Positions 53,301 through 64,000 of a stretch of DNA of 64,000 bases are shown piece by piece (position 1 is the first letter of the stretch; every line of letters starts with the position of its first letter). This stretch comes from Diplonema papillatum (Eukaryota; Euglenozoa; Diplonemea; Diplonemida; Diplonemidae): NCBI GenBank assembly GCA_030068145.1, contig JAPJBO010000347.1, positions 153,819 through 217,818 on the forward strand, written 5' to 3'. The notes beneath the pieces were generated by a model that did not search any database, was not told where the DNA came from, and saw only the letters and a list, made by a program, of their open reading frames with translations. The position numbers and the translations under genes were made by a program.

Positions 53301-54838
53301 TACATACTAAGCTAAGGAGGGGTTTACGACCTCTTTGGCACCAACAATGCATTGTTAACACAAAATGAACTGTACATACTAAGCTAAGGAGGGGTTTACG
53401 ACCTCTTTGGCACCAACAATGCATTGTTAACACAAAATGAACTGTACATACTAAGCTAAGGAGGGGTTTACGACCTCTTTGGCACCAACAATGCATTGTT
53501 AACACAAAATGAACTGTACATACTAAGCTAAGGAGGGGTTTACGACCTCTTTGGCACCAACAATGCATTGTTAACACAAAATGAACTGTACATACTAAGC
53601 TAAGGAGGGGTTTACGACCTCTTTGGCACCAACAATGCATTGTTAACACAAAATGAACTGTACATACTAAGCTAAGGAGGGGTTTACGACCTCTTTGGCA
53701 CCAACAATGCATTGTTAACACAAAATGAACTGTACATACTAAGCTAAGGAGGGGTTTACGACCTCTTTGGCACCAACAATGCATTGTTAACACAAAATGA
53801 ACTGTACATACTAAGCTAAGGAGGGGTTTACGACCTCTTTGGCACCAACAATGCATTGTTAACACAAAATGAACTGTACATACTAAGCTAAGGAGGGGTT
53901 TACGACCTCTTTGGCACCAACAATGCATTGTTAACACAAAATGAACTGTACATACTAAGCTAAGGAGGGGTTTACGACCTCTTTGGCACCAACAATGCAT
54001 TGTTAACACAAAATGAACTGTACATACTAAGCTAAGGAGGGGTTTACGACCTCTTTGGCACCAACAATGCATTGTTAACACAAAATGAACTGTACATACT
54101 AAGCTAAGGAGGGGTTTACGACCTCTTTGGCACCAACAATGCATTGTTAACACAAAATGAACTGTACATACTAAGCTAAGGAGGGGTTTACGACCTCTTT
54201 GGCACCAACAATGCATTGTTAACACAAAATGAACTGTACATACTAAGCTAAGGAGGGGTTTACGACCTCTTTGGCACCAACAATGCATTGTTAACACAAA
54301 ATGAACTGTACATACTAAGCTAAGGAGGGGTTTACGACCTCTTTGGCACCAACAATGCATTGTTAACACAAAATGAACTGTACATACTAAGCTAAGGAGG
54401 GGTTTACGACCTCTTTGGCACCAACAATGCATTGTTAACACAAAATGAACTGTACATACTAAGCTAAGGAGGGGTTTACGACCTCTTTGGCACCAACAAT
54501 GCATTGTTAACACAAAATGAACTGTACATACTAAGCTAAGGAGGGGTTTACGACCTCTTTGGCACCAACAATGCATTGTTAACACAAAATGAACTGTACA
54601 TACTAAGCTAAGGAGGGGTTTACGACCTCTTTGGCACCAACAATGCATTGTTAACACAAAATGAACTGTACATACTAAGCTAAGGAGGGGTTTACGACCT
54701 CTTTGGCACCAACAATGCATTGTTAACACAAAATGAACTGTACATACGAAGCTAAGGAGGGGTTTACGACCTCTTTGGCACCAACAATGCATTGCTAACA
54801 CAAAATGAACTGTACATACGAAGCTAAGGAGGGGTAAA
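50333..54838. repeat. 72-bp minisatellite, main array (about 62 copies)
   Basis: 4.5 kb of head-to-tail 72-bp units in the same orientation as the left array. The interior units look identical by eye; substitutions cluster in the last units (ACGAAGCT at about 54747 and 54819, TTGCTAAC at 54792). As the period is divisible by three and one minus frame has no stop, an artificial 1495-codon frame runs through it; I do not call that a gene. Confidence 0.97.
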
Positions 54839-54865
54839 TAACGCTACAAAATGCACCCACCGCAG

Positions 54866-56174
54866 GCCGACATCCGTCACAGCTTTCAACGTGCTGACAG
54901 ACGGCACCGAGCCGGGCGCGGAAGCGGCGCAGAAGAAGGGGCTGCTGGGCCCAGCGTTGGAGGCTGTCGAGGTCAGCACGGCGTACACGCGGTGCGCGTC
55001 GCTGTGCGCATGGTTAACGGCCGGCGGCGCGCTGCCGAGATGGCAGGCGTGGAGTGGCGGCGCCGCCGGGTCAGACCCGTCGTTCAAGCAGGCGGAGGTG
55101 CTCGCAGACAACCGGAAAGCCGAAGGCTTGGGCGACGTCGAAGCGGGCTGGCTCGCAGTCGCCGAAGCCGCGACCGACCCGAGTGCGACGACCACCGGGG
55201 AGCGGGACTGGCCAACTGCCATCTACATCCCGGTGGTACCCCCCGCCTTCTTAGCGGACATCTGCGCAGCGCAGTTCAGCCCGGTGCTGCTGGAGGGCGT
55301 TAAAGGGAACGAGGTGCGCATACACGCGGCTCTGTGGAGCGTCGGTGAGCGTCTCGCCGAAGAAGTCGGCGAAGGCCTGGCGCGGTTCCTCAAAGCCCTG
55401 CCGCCGAAGAAGGCGAAGAACGGCGTGCGCGTGTTCCTCACGGGCCACGGCCGCGGCGGCGCGTACGCCACCGCCGCCGCGCTGATCCTCTCCCAAAAAA
55501 AGCACCCGGCTGCGCTAGCCCTCGCGGCCGCAGCCCCCCACTGCCAAGTCGCCGGCGTTGCCTTCGGACCACCCCCGCTGTTTACAGCAAAACCCGGGAC
55601 GGACGATCAGGCGGCGGCCGCCGCTGCGCAGGTGGTGCAGGGGCTTTCCCCGTATTCGGTTGCGTTCGTCCACGTAGACGACCCCGTCGCAATGCTGCTG
55701 CACCCGAGGTGGGTGGGCGAGCTGGGCAACCCGGATCACCGGGCGTCCGTCGCCCGCTGCGTGGGGTCCGAAGTGCCCGGGGATGTCTCGCAGAACGCGA
55801 TCGTCAGCGCGACCCATTCCCTCGAGCATTTGCTCGCCCTGCGGGAGTCGGCCGGGCGGCGCGTGCTCCCTTGCACCGTCTCCCTGCCTCTGCACACGTC
55901 TCTGCGGCTGGACGGCGAGGCGCACGCGATGGCCTCCTACCAGCAGACCGTCGCACTACTGCACAAGGCTGCTTGCCAAGCGTTCGCGCGTCTTCCGCCG
56001 GCGCCGGCTCGCAAAGGCCGGTCGTTGCTGTCTGCGAGCGTCCTGGCGTCGGCTGCGACGGCGATCATCGCCGCTTCCGCCGCCGCCTTCTACCCGGAAG
56101 TTCTCGCGGAAGGCTACGACGCCGCCGCGACCAACATGGCGTGGCTGTACTCGTCGGGGGTGTCCCCTTCTTGA
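54866..56174 (+). CDS. Degenerate class-3 lipase-like domain, exon 2 of the MSP gene (inferred)
   Basis: 435 residues after the acceptor at 54865. The fold order is that of class-3 lipases: an N-terminal segment with AIYIPVVPP, an amphipathic helix region, then VRVFLTGHGRGGAYATAAAL where GHSxGG should be. The nucleophile Ser is replaced by Gly (GHG, 55443-55460), so hydrolysis by the usual mechanism is not expected. AGVAFGPPPL and VAFVHVDDPVAMLL match the later strand and the Asp region; HSLEHLLAL may be the His region. A hydrophobic Ala-rich helix (SVLASAATAIIAASAAAF) lies about 40 residues before the end and could be a membrane tail. The joined protein would be 1332 residues. The 3' end is repeated in tandem downstream. 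Confidence 0.65.
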
Positions 56175-57775
56175 TCCGAACCGTTTCGTGTTCAGTCTGA
56201 ATCATGAAGCAAAGACGGCAAAACAGCAGAATGCAGAAAGCCAACCGATACTGGCAGGTGCACAAGATGACCTCTTACCAGCTGGACCGTCGCACTACTG
56301 CACAAGGTCGCTTGCCAAGTGCTCTCGCGGCTTCCGCCGGTGCCAGCTCGCAAAGGCCGGTCGTTGCTGTCTGCGAGTGTCCTGGCGCCGGCTGCGACGG
56401 CGGTCATCGCCGCTTCCGCCGCTGCCTTCTACCCGGAAGCTCTACGACACCGCCGCGACCAACATGGCGTGGCTGTACTCGTCGGGGGTGTCCCCTTCTT
56501 GATCCGAACCGTTTCGTGTTCAGTCTGAATCATGAAGCAAAGGCGGCAAAACAGCAGAATGCAGAAAGCCAACCGATACTGGCAGGTGCACAAGATGACC
56601 TCTTACCAGCTGGACCGTCGCACTACTGCACAAGGTCGCTTGCCAAGTGCTCTCGCGGCTTCCGCCGGTGCCAGCTCGCAAAGGCCGGTCGTTGCTGTCT
56701 GCGAGTGTCCTGGCGCCGGCTGCGACGGCGGTCATCGCCGCTTCCGCCGCTGCCTTCTACCCGGAAGCTCTACGACACCGCCGCGACCAACATGGCGTGG
56801 CTGTACTCGTCGGGGGTGTCCCCTTCTTGATCCGAACCGTTTCGTGTTCAGTCTGAATCATGAAGCAAAGGCGGCAAAACAGCAGAATGCAGAAAGCCAA
56901 CCGATACTGGCAGGTGCACAAGATGACCTCTTACCAGCTGGACCGTCGCACTACTGCACAAGGTCGCTTGCCAAGTGCTCTCGCGGCTTCCGCCGGTGCC
57001 AGCTCGCAAAGGCCGGTCGTTGCTGTCTGCGAGTGTCCTGGCGCCGGCTGCGACGGCGGTCATCGCCGCTTCCGCCGCTGCCTTCTACCCGGAAGCTCTA
57101 CGACACCGCCGCGACCAACATGGCGTGGCTGTACTCGTCGGGGGTGTCCCCTTCTTGATCCGAACCGTTTCGTGTTCAGTCTGAATCATGAAGCAAAGGC
57201 GGCAAAACAGCAGAATGCAGAAAGCCAACCGATACTGGCAGGTGCACAAGATGACCTCTTACCAGCTGGACCGTCGCACTACTGCACAAGGTCGCTTGCC
57301 AAGTGCTCTCGCGGCTTCCGCCGGTGCCAGCTCGCAAAGGCCGGTCGTTGCTGTCTGCGAGTGTCCTGGCGCCGGCTGCGACGGCGGTCATCGCCGCTTC
57401 CGCCGCTGCCTTCTACCCGGAAGCTCTACGACACCGCCGCGACCAACATGGCGTGGCTGTACTCGTCGGGGGTGTCCCCTTCTTGATCCGAACCGTTTCG
57501 TGTTCAGTCTGAATCATGAAGCAAAGGCGGCAAAACAGCAGAATGCAGAAAGCCAACCGATACTGGCAGGTGCACAAGATGACCTCTTACCAGCTGGACC
57601 GTCGCACTACTGCACAAGGTCGCTTGCCAAGTGCTCTCGCGGCTTCCGCCGGTGCCAGCTCGCAAAGGCCGGTCGTTGCTGTCTGCGAGTGTCCTGGCGC
57701 CGGCTGCGACGGCGGTCATCGCCGCTTCCGCCGCTGCCTTCTACCCGGAAGCTCTACGACACCGCCGCGACCCAA
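56175..57775 (+). repeat. 328-bp tandem copies of the lipase-like gene 3' end
   Basis: The unit combines about 225 bp of the coding 3' end with about 105 bp of 3' flank (GATCCGAACCGTTTCGTGTT ... CCTCTTACCAGCTGGACCG). Five copies follow the gene, starting near 56285, 56613, 56941, 57269 and 57597. They are nearly identical to each other and less so to the parent, sharing a 9-bp deletion after GGAAGCTC and frame-changing differences, so a single mutated copy was amplified. The last copy is cut at GCGACC. Confidence 0.9.
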
Positions 57776-58190
57776 CGGCGGTGTCGGCGTTGGGTGAATT
57801 CCTCGGTTGTGGCTACTTGGTGGAATCTGCACCCCCGTCGCTTTTTATGCTTTGTTCAATTCGAAGCAAAACGCTAGATCGCGGTGCTTGTACCTTGTGG
57901 CGTGAGGATTTGCACGGGAGGAGGCCATGGTATCCACACACGATGACCTCTTACTTTTCACGTTTCTTGCGCCCGCTTTTTTGTTCAATTTATAATGCCC
58001 TGCACAGTGACAAAGGGAGTGTGGAAGTGTTTGGAAGTGTTTTTCTGGTTGGAGTATTGAATGCCGCGGTTCCTGTTGCCGGCTTCAAACGTTGCGCTGC
58101 ATCGATTTTTTCTGAGCCATTCATTGGCTTGGTGTTGGGCCCTATGCTCCCCGCCCCCCAGCCCCCCGTGTGAAAGTGTACATACAAGTG
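57776..58190. other. No gene recognised
   Basis: Single-copy sequence after the last tandem unit. The 180-residue frame here begins inside the repeat and has no domain. Confidence 0.45.
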
Positions 58191-58400
58191 CGTGAAGAAG
58201 AAGAAAAAGAAAAAAAGGCCGCTCCGGGTTCAGGAACGTGACGGTAACGTGACGGTCAACGACAGCTTGCAACGCTTGAATAGAAGGCAGCGTCCGCTCT
58301 GCCCGGCTTGTGTTCAGCGCAAGCGCCAAGCGTTGGTTCTTTAGTTTCGGAAATCGGTAGCCACTTGACCTGCAGGCCCGTAGCCACGTGAAGCTCGGCT
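58190..58400. repeat. Dispersed block shared with 25350-25600
   Basis: GTGAAGAAGAAGAAAAAG, AGGAACGTGACGG, TTGTGTTCAGCGCAAGCGCC and AATCGGTAGCCACTTGACC, in order, with indels. Confidence 0.65.
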
Positions 58401-58449
58401 CCCGTGTAGCAGGCACAAGAAAAGAAGAAAGGAAAAGAAACGCTTGCAA

Positions 58450-58767
58450 ATGGTTAACGGATCACCACCTTCAAATGACCGAGCGCGATCCGCAAGTCGG
58501 GAAACATATCGATGTATCCACTGCGGAACAGCGGCCACAAAAGCTGGGTCACCATTCGTGGGAGAAATAGGTCTCAGCATGCACGTGAGGCAATGCTCCC
58601 AAAACCCAAAACCTGAAACGGTAGCATACCCAGTTTCACTGGAGTGCCCGTTCCCGGCGAGCTACGAGGTAACGAACCGCAACGAACGCCCGCGCGCCTC
58701 TCCACTGAACACACGTGGTACCAATTCTGTAAACTCCCCGCGCGTCCTCCACTCTTCCCTCCCGTAA
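58450..58767 (+). CDS. Possible zinc-finger fragment (retroelement-like)
   Basis: 105 codons from an ATG at 58450. YRCIHCG ... GEIGLSMHVRQC gives C-x2-C and H-x3-C with a GLS-x-H spacing like the N-terminal fingers of R2-type LINEs; LECPFP may be a second half-finger. No RT follows, so this would be a dead fragment. It could also be a host finger exon. Confidence 0.35.
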   Translation: MVNGSPPSNDRARSASRETYRCIHCGTAATKAGSPFVGEIGLSMHVRQCSQNPKPETVAYPVSLECPFPASYEVTNRNERPRASPLNTRGTNSVNSPRVLHSSLP

Positions 58768-60600
58768 CTGAGGTCCCCGTCTCCCACCCCCGAACTCGCT
58801 CAGCTCCTTCGTAAGAATTAAACCCCCAGGTGTACAGAATGCGGAACGCGACCGGTGTATATGTCTAGTTTCAACAAAACTACGCGCTTCTTCCCCCTTT
58901 TTGCCTCACCGTTTACTTGGCCCGCGCTGAAAAGTCTTTTTACAGTTCCGTGCAGCAACCAGCAGCACAGCAATACCGAGTCAAACATGCTCGTCGATGC
59001 CACACGCGGGCCGCAGTGCAGCGGTGCGTTTCGCATCAAAATGGACGGAGGACAGAGGCGGTGTTAAATGGCATAGTAGCAGTTTGCTCCAAAGACAGCT
59101 GGAATGACGCCAAACCCGTGTACCCTCAGGACGTAGCCTTCGCTCAATGGAAGCTGAAGTTTCCCATCAAGGTGTTAGCCGCCGCCGTAGGCCGCGCAGT
59201 CGTGAGGAAGAAGAGGGCCCGCAGCGTTACAAGGCGGCGATCCCCCGCGAGACGAGCTCGCCCGCCGGCCAGAGCGCCCGCTGCAGCACCAACTCCGGTG
59301 CCGCCACTCACTGTAGCAGAGCCGCAACCTGCAGCGCGCCTCCGGAGCGACTTACGCCCGCCGTAGCAGTGCGAAGAGAAGTGAGGAGACCGGAAACTCC
59401 CCGGAGAGATGGTCCCTGCACTCTAACTCGTCTCTCTCTCACTCTCAAAATGCTGGCCGCTGAAACGAGGAGGAATGATCCTCCAGCTGCGTTTCCTTTC
59501 CGTGCCCCAGTTCTCGCTTCTGCGGCGCTCGTTTTGCTGCCGCTTCTACGCGCAGCTCTCTTCCGCCTTGCCCAGGGATCAAGACGGGAATGAAGAAACA
59601 CGGGCTACTTACCAAACAAACGAAGGGGTGAAACCGGCCGATTGGCTATGACGGCCGCAGGGACGAAGTCACGCCACCTGCCCAAAAAAAAGAAACGAGG
59701 ACGGGGGTGTGTGTGGGGCACTTACATTTCTTGTTCACCTGGATGAGGTTTCTGGTTATACTAGCTGGGAGCACAGTGCACTTCGCTGGGATAATTCCCC
59801 CGATAAATCGTCAGACCCGCAGCGGCGGTCTCCCGCGAATGGGTCACAGTTTGTACGCGAAAAATGTTGATGAAGAAAAACTGTACGCGAATTCGTGGGA
59901 AGCAACGGGTCTAAGCCCTTGCAACTGAGCGAGTGGCTTGCTGATGAATGCTTGGCCGGTCAACATCATCAATGATACCCTTCAGGAGCATGACCGGTGG
60001 AAGTCAGATTTTGAGTGCGTGAGCACCTCTCACCACGCTGCTCCAGACCATGTAGCCCGGGTATCCGGGTCACGTCCTTCTTTTTAGACTACTCGTTGTT
60101 AAGTAAATCTCGTCGTGTGCGGCCAGTTTTGGCTGGTTCCCATGCATGTTTGTTCTTCGTTCTGCATCACTCCGCCTCCGCTCTCTCGATTGTTCGGAGT
60201 TCCTTCTTTCTGGTACATCGCCCTGTCGGTACGCAGGGCCGGACGTAGATGCAATGTTGCTGGTCGTCGATAGTCGAAAACAAGGCACCCAAAATTTGGA
60301 CCCAGAATTTGGACCCAAAATCTGGACCCCAGCCGTCCCTCGTCTCGCTTGCGGTATGCCAGTCCCTCTCGGGCTGTCAGTTAGTACTTGTTTTCGTTTT
60401 TGTTTTTGGGTTTGCGCACCCTCTGCCGACACTCGCTAGCCGTCGACGCTCATGACGGCAGCCCCATCCTGAAGTGCAAATCCTGCCGACGCGTCACTGC
60501 TGCTGTGTGCGCTCGGATTGGCGCCGCCCAAGCGGGCTACCTTAAGTCACCAAAGATTGCTCCGTCCTTCTCCCTGACTTGTTCCAGGATTAGGACGACA
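58768..60600. other. No gene recognised
   Basis: 59170-59215 resembles 34500-34530 (TAGCCGCCGCC(G/T)TAGGCCG). ACCCAAAATTTGGACCCAGA-type 15-bp repeats at about 60287-60328. Frames of 60-149 residues have no domains. Confidence 0.4.
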
Positions 60601-60602
60601 CA

Positions 60603-61935
<1,333 letters not shown>

Positions 61936-61939
61936 AACC

Positions 61940-62275
61940 GCTCACGCTCTTGCTTTGTAGGAAATACTTGGGGAGACTGCCGCTTGCGAAAATCTCAAAC
62001 GCCGGAAGGGAGAGAACGAGGACTCCGATTCCGGATCTGACTACGAATGCTACCAGCAGCATGCAGCCGCCGCGGGCTGCACTACGACGGAAGCGCGCCA
62101 AGAGTGACCCATCCGGTGTCACGCAGCGAAAGGCAGTGGTACTCATCGCATGCCGATGACTCCCCACTATCGCAACAATATTCCAAAATCTTACAAAGGA
62201 GGTTAGTGTGCTGTAGCCCACACGAAACACAGGTAAATCTGGGTTTGGTGGCGGGCGTAAGCGTTCAACAAAATT
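61940..62275 (+). repeat. R2 copy
   Basis: TTTGTAGGAAATACTTGGGG, CAAAGGAGGTTAGTGTGCTG and GGTGGCGGGCGTAAGCGTTC, matching the order at 5375-5700, including the GCATGCCGA...ACTATCGCAACAAT block. Confidence 0.75.
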
Positions 62276-62334
62276 GAGAGGTAAGGGGCAAATACAATAC
62301 AAACACAATCTGTTTTGTTCTTCGCGTCACCACC

Positions 62335-62520
62335 GTTGTTGCTTTCTCACTCAGGATTTTTTAACCTGTCGTGTTTGTGTGATTTGTCGCGTAGGGGTAG
62401 ACCCGCATGACCTCACGTCCGTTCAACACGTGGTTCGGTAGCTACAGCACTTGGGATCCCTTCTGTTCTTTGTCGGGCAGCATCGTCGAGCATTTCCTTT
62501 CAAGCTGGCGCTTATGTAAA
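62335..62520 (+). repeat. R4 copy, uninterrupted
   Basis: Same order as 43975-44470 without the minisatellite; followed at 62750-62935 by a partial copy in the opposite orientation. Confidence 0.75.
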
Positions 62521-62749
62521 AAAAATGTAAGCCTGTACTGCTGCGGCCGCCAGGGTGGCAGCTGTGTCAGGTCGAGTGGCGAGCTCTGGGCTGAGTGCAC
62601 ACCTAAGCAGGCGGCATCGTCGTGTTGTAGCCGGGTTATGTATAAGGCGTCGTGTGGGCCTGGTCAACCACCTCATCACTACAGGGCTCAAACCTTTCGC
62701 GACCGTGATGTCGACCGGAGACTTTAAAATTCCGCGTTTCTGGACCTAA

Positions 62750-62935
62750 ATGTAAACACTTTTACATAAGCGCCGGCTTGGAAGGAAATGCTCGAAGAAG
62801 CAGCCAGGCAAAGAACCGAAGGGATCCCAAGTGCGCGTGCGAGGTAGGTCATACAAGAGAAGGCACACAAACACAACCGGGAAAATAGTCCTGAGTAAAA
62901 AAAACCAACACACTGTGGTGGAAGCGAAGCACAAA
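62750..62935 (-). repeat. R4 partial copy, inverted
   Basis: AAGCGCCGGCTTGGAAGGAA, AAGAACCGAAGGGATCCCAA and AGTCCTGAGT mirror 62335-62520, with an internal deletion. Confidence 0.7.
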
Positions 62936-63172
62936 CACTAGACCTCAACAAACACTTCCGTTTTTCTTTGGAACTATGTCGGACATATAAGACAACTTTA
63001 AAACTATGTCGGACATGTTCGACATTTCACTCTCGAATTGTAAGGACGAAGAGAGCGGTGGCAGCGTGTTTGGGAGAAGGCCTACACTATCACGTTCGCT
63101 ACTCCCGGCGCGTACAAACAAACCCACGCCTACTCTTTTTACACACACACACACACCCACACACACACACAG

Positions 63173-63526
63173 CCCGACCCCGGCATCGGCAATGCGGTCG
63201 AGGAAAAGTGCAGTGGGCGGCTGCCTACCGGCGTCGTGATAACTGTCGTGCTCGGGGATATCACGTGCGAGCAGTCCGACTGCATCGTGAACGGCGCGAA
63301 TAGCCGGCTGGTTCACGCTGGTGGCCTCGCCCGCGCCATCGTGCAGAAGGGAGGAGCCGCGATAAGGCGAGAGAGCGAGAAGTGGATAGATAGCCACGGC
63401 ATGGTGCCTACGGGCGGGCTGGCTGTCACCTCTGGCGGCGCCCTTCCCCACGCGGCGTACGTTTTGCACGTGGTCGGTCCCATGTACACAGACGGCGTGT
63501 CCGGCGAACCCGAATTGCTCAAGAAG
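63173..63526 (+). CDS. Macro-domain protein, exon
   Basis: 118 residues in phase 0 after a (CA)n tract ending ACACAG. From VITVVLGDITCEQSDCIVNGANSRLVHAGGLARAIVQKGG the sequence follows the macro-domain order: the GDIT strand, the Asn-rich IVNGAN loop, the Gly-rich GGLARAI ADP-ribose loop, then GMVPTGGLAVTSGGALPHAAYVLHVVGP. Such domains bind or hydrolyse ADP-ribose or its derivatives. The essential Asn and Gly-rich loops are intact. There is no in-frame ATG, so an upstream exon must supply the start; it was not identified. The donor is GTGTGC at 63527. Confidence 0.85.
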
Positions 63527-63814
63527 GTGTGCCCGCGATCAGTTTGGGAATGCTGACAATCGGCAGGCATCCCTAGGTTTGAAGGAAATGCGCACAAACA
63601 AAGGGAAGCGCCAGATCCGTTTTTGGTGCTAATGCCATAGTAACTCGCAGCTCACGATATGCAAACCTGCCAAAAAGGCAGGCGTGTTCCGCCCGCGCGC
63701 ACCAACACAAGAAGCTTCATTAGCACCAAAAAGACATCGGTACCAATTGCATCAAAAAAGCATCGTCACCGTGCTAATGCAATAGTTGCTATATGATTTC
63801 CCCCTCCACGACAG
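63527..63814 (+). other. Macro-domain gene intron
   Basis: 288 bp, GTGTGC to TCCACGACAG. Contains a short imperfect repeat of TTAGCACCAAAAA-type and AGCATCGTCACC sequence; nothing else. Confidence 0.7.
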
Positions 63815-63887
63815 AGCATCAACGCTGTCCTCGTTAAAGCGGCGGAGTTGCGAGTGCAGGTCATATCCATCCCGGCCATCAGCAGCG
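63815..63887 (+). CDS. Macro-domain protein, next exon
   Basis: 24 codons plus one base: SINAVLVKAAELRVQVISIPAISS, then G split by a GTATGT donor. This is the conserved helix and strand with the IPAISSG phosphate-binding loop expected after the previous exon, in phase. The gene continues beyond the window. Confidence 0.85.
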
Positions 63888-64000
63888 GTATGTATTTGTT
63901 CCCCTTCCAAGGAAGGCACCAGGGAAAGCCTGCTACACGGGAGCCAAGCGCTTCACGTGTTCGGCGGTACTGCAGGGTCAAGTGGCTACCGATTTCCCAA
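63888..64000 (+). other. Start of the following macro-gene intron
   Basis: Begins GTATGT. The last about 60 bp (ACGTGTTCGGCGG, TGGCTACCGATTTCCCA) resemble 24757-24808, a dispersed repeat. Cut by the window end. Confidence 0.6.

Larger units (their letters stand above)
48496..54865 (+). other. 6.4-kb intron filled by satellite arrays (inferred)
   Basis: GTGTGC donor, CACCCACCGCAG acceptor. Contents in order: a perfect palindrome (CACTTGTTATATAACAAGTG, about 48669), a truncated piggyBac-type MITE (48714-48990), six 72-bp units, a 30-bp array, a 420-bp spacer, the 30-bp array in inverse orientation, and about 62 more 72-bp units. Splicing would join TG to G to give Trp and keep frame. The two halves could alternatively be separate genes. 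Confidence 0.6.

Noticed and set aside
50314..54801. 1495-residue minus-strand frame with 24-residue repeats
   Set aside because: The 72-bp period is divisible by three, so any stop-free frame in one unit is open throughout. No unique ends, no domain, and it lies opposite an inferred intron.
48988..54838. CRISPR-like array
   Set aside because: Units are contiguous without unique spacers, the host is eukaryotic, and there are no cas genes.

Overview
This window reads as nuclear DNA of an intron-bearing, repeat-rich, probably unicellular eukaryote. The evidence is: GC-rich coding blocks separated by long AT-mixed repeat-filled DNA; reading frames that only complete across spliceosomal-type introns (GTATGG, GTGTGC, GTATGT donors and AG acceptors); eukaryote-only families (a Sip5/DA2-type RING protein, a mitochondrial NFU1-like Fe-S scaffold, a VAP/MSP domain); a tyrosine-recombinase (DIRS-like) retroelement; and several MITE-like elements. 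The species cannot be named from the sequence. The gag - recombinase - RT/RNase H order of the retroelement is what I recall for VIPER-like elements of kinetoplastids, which is only a weak hint.

Layout. 0-9 kb: minisatellites and MITE/SINE-like dispersed repeats, no gene I can defend. 9.1-11.6 kb: RING protein followed by about five decaying copies of its own last codons plus 3' flank. 12.9-15.3 kb: two-exon NFU1-like gene preceded by a broken copy of its 5' end. 15.4-20 kb: MITEs and tandem repeats. 20.1-24.6 kb: a poly-Q gene preceded by two broken 5' copies (one with about 48 CAGs) and followed by 3' copies and a coiled-coil exon. 27.5-33.3 kb: two uncharacterised genes (one proline/serine rich, one PDZ plus coiled coil), both trailed by partial copies of their 3' ends. 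33.9-39.9 kb: a coiled-coil gene whose duplicated 5' region contains a nearly intact 3.9-kb YR retroelement in reverse orientation; the intron of that gene carries a U2-snRNA-like 5' end. 40-45.8 kb: repeats. 45.8-57.8 kb: what I infer to be one gene encoding an MSP domain, a hexapeptide repeat, a low-complexity region and a degenerate class-3 lipase domain, split by a 6.4-kb intron holding about 62 almost identical 72-bp minisatellite copies, and followed by tandem copies of its 3' end. 58-63 kb: repeats and a possible zinc-finger fragment. 63.2-64 kb: two exons of a macro (ADP-ribose-binding) domain gene running off the window.

The genes do not form a pathway. The unifying feature is structural: almost every convincing gene is accompanied by truncated copies of one of its own ends, 5' copies upstream and 3' copies downstream, decaying with distance. 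Intron models are inferred from reading-frame phase, splice-like sequence and domain continuity, without transcript data.
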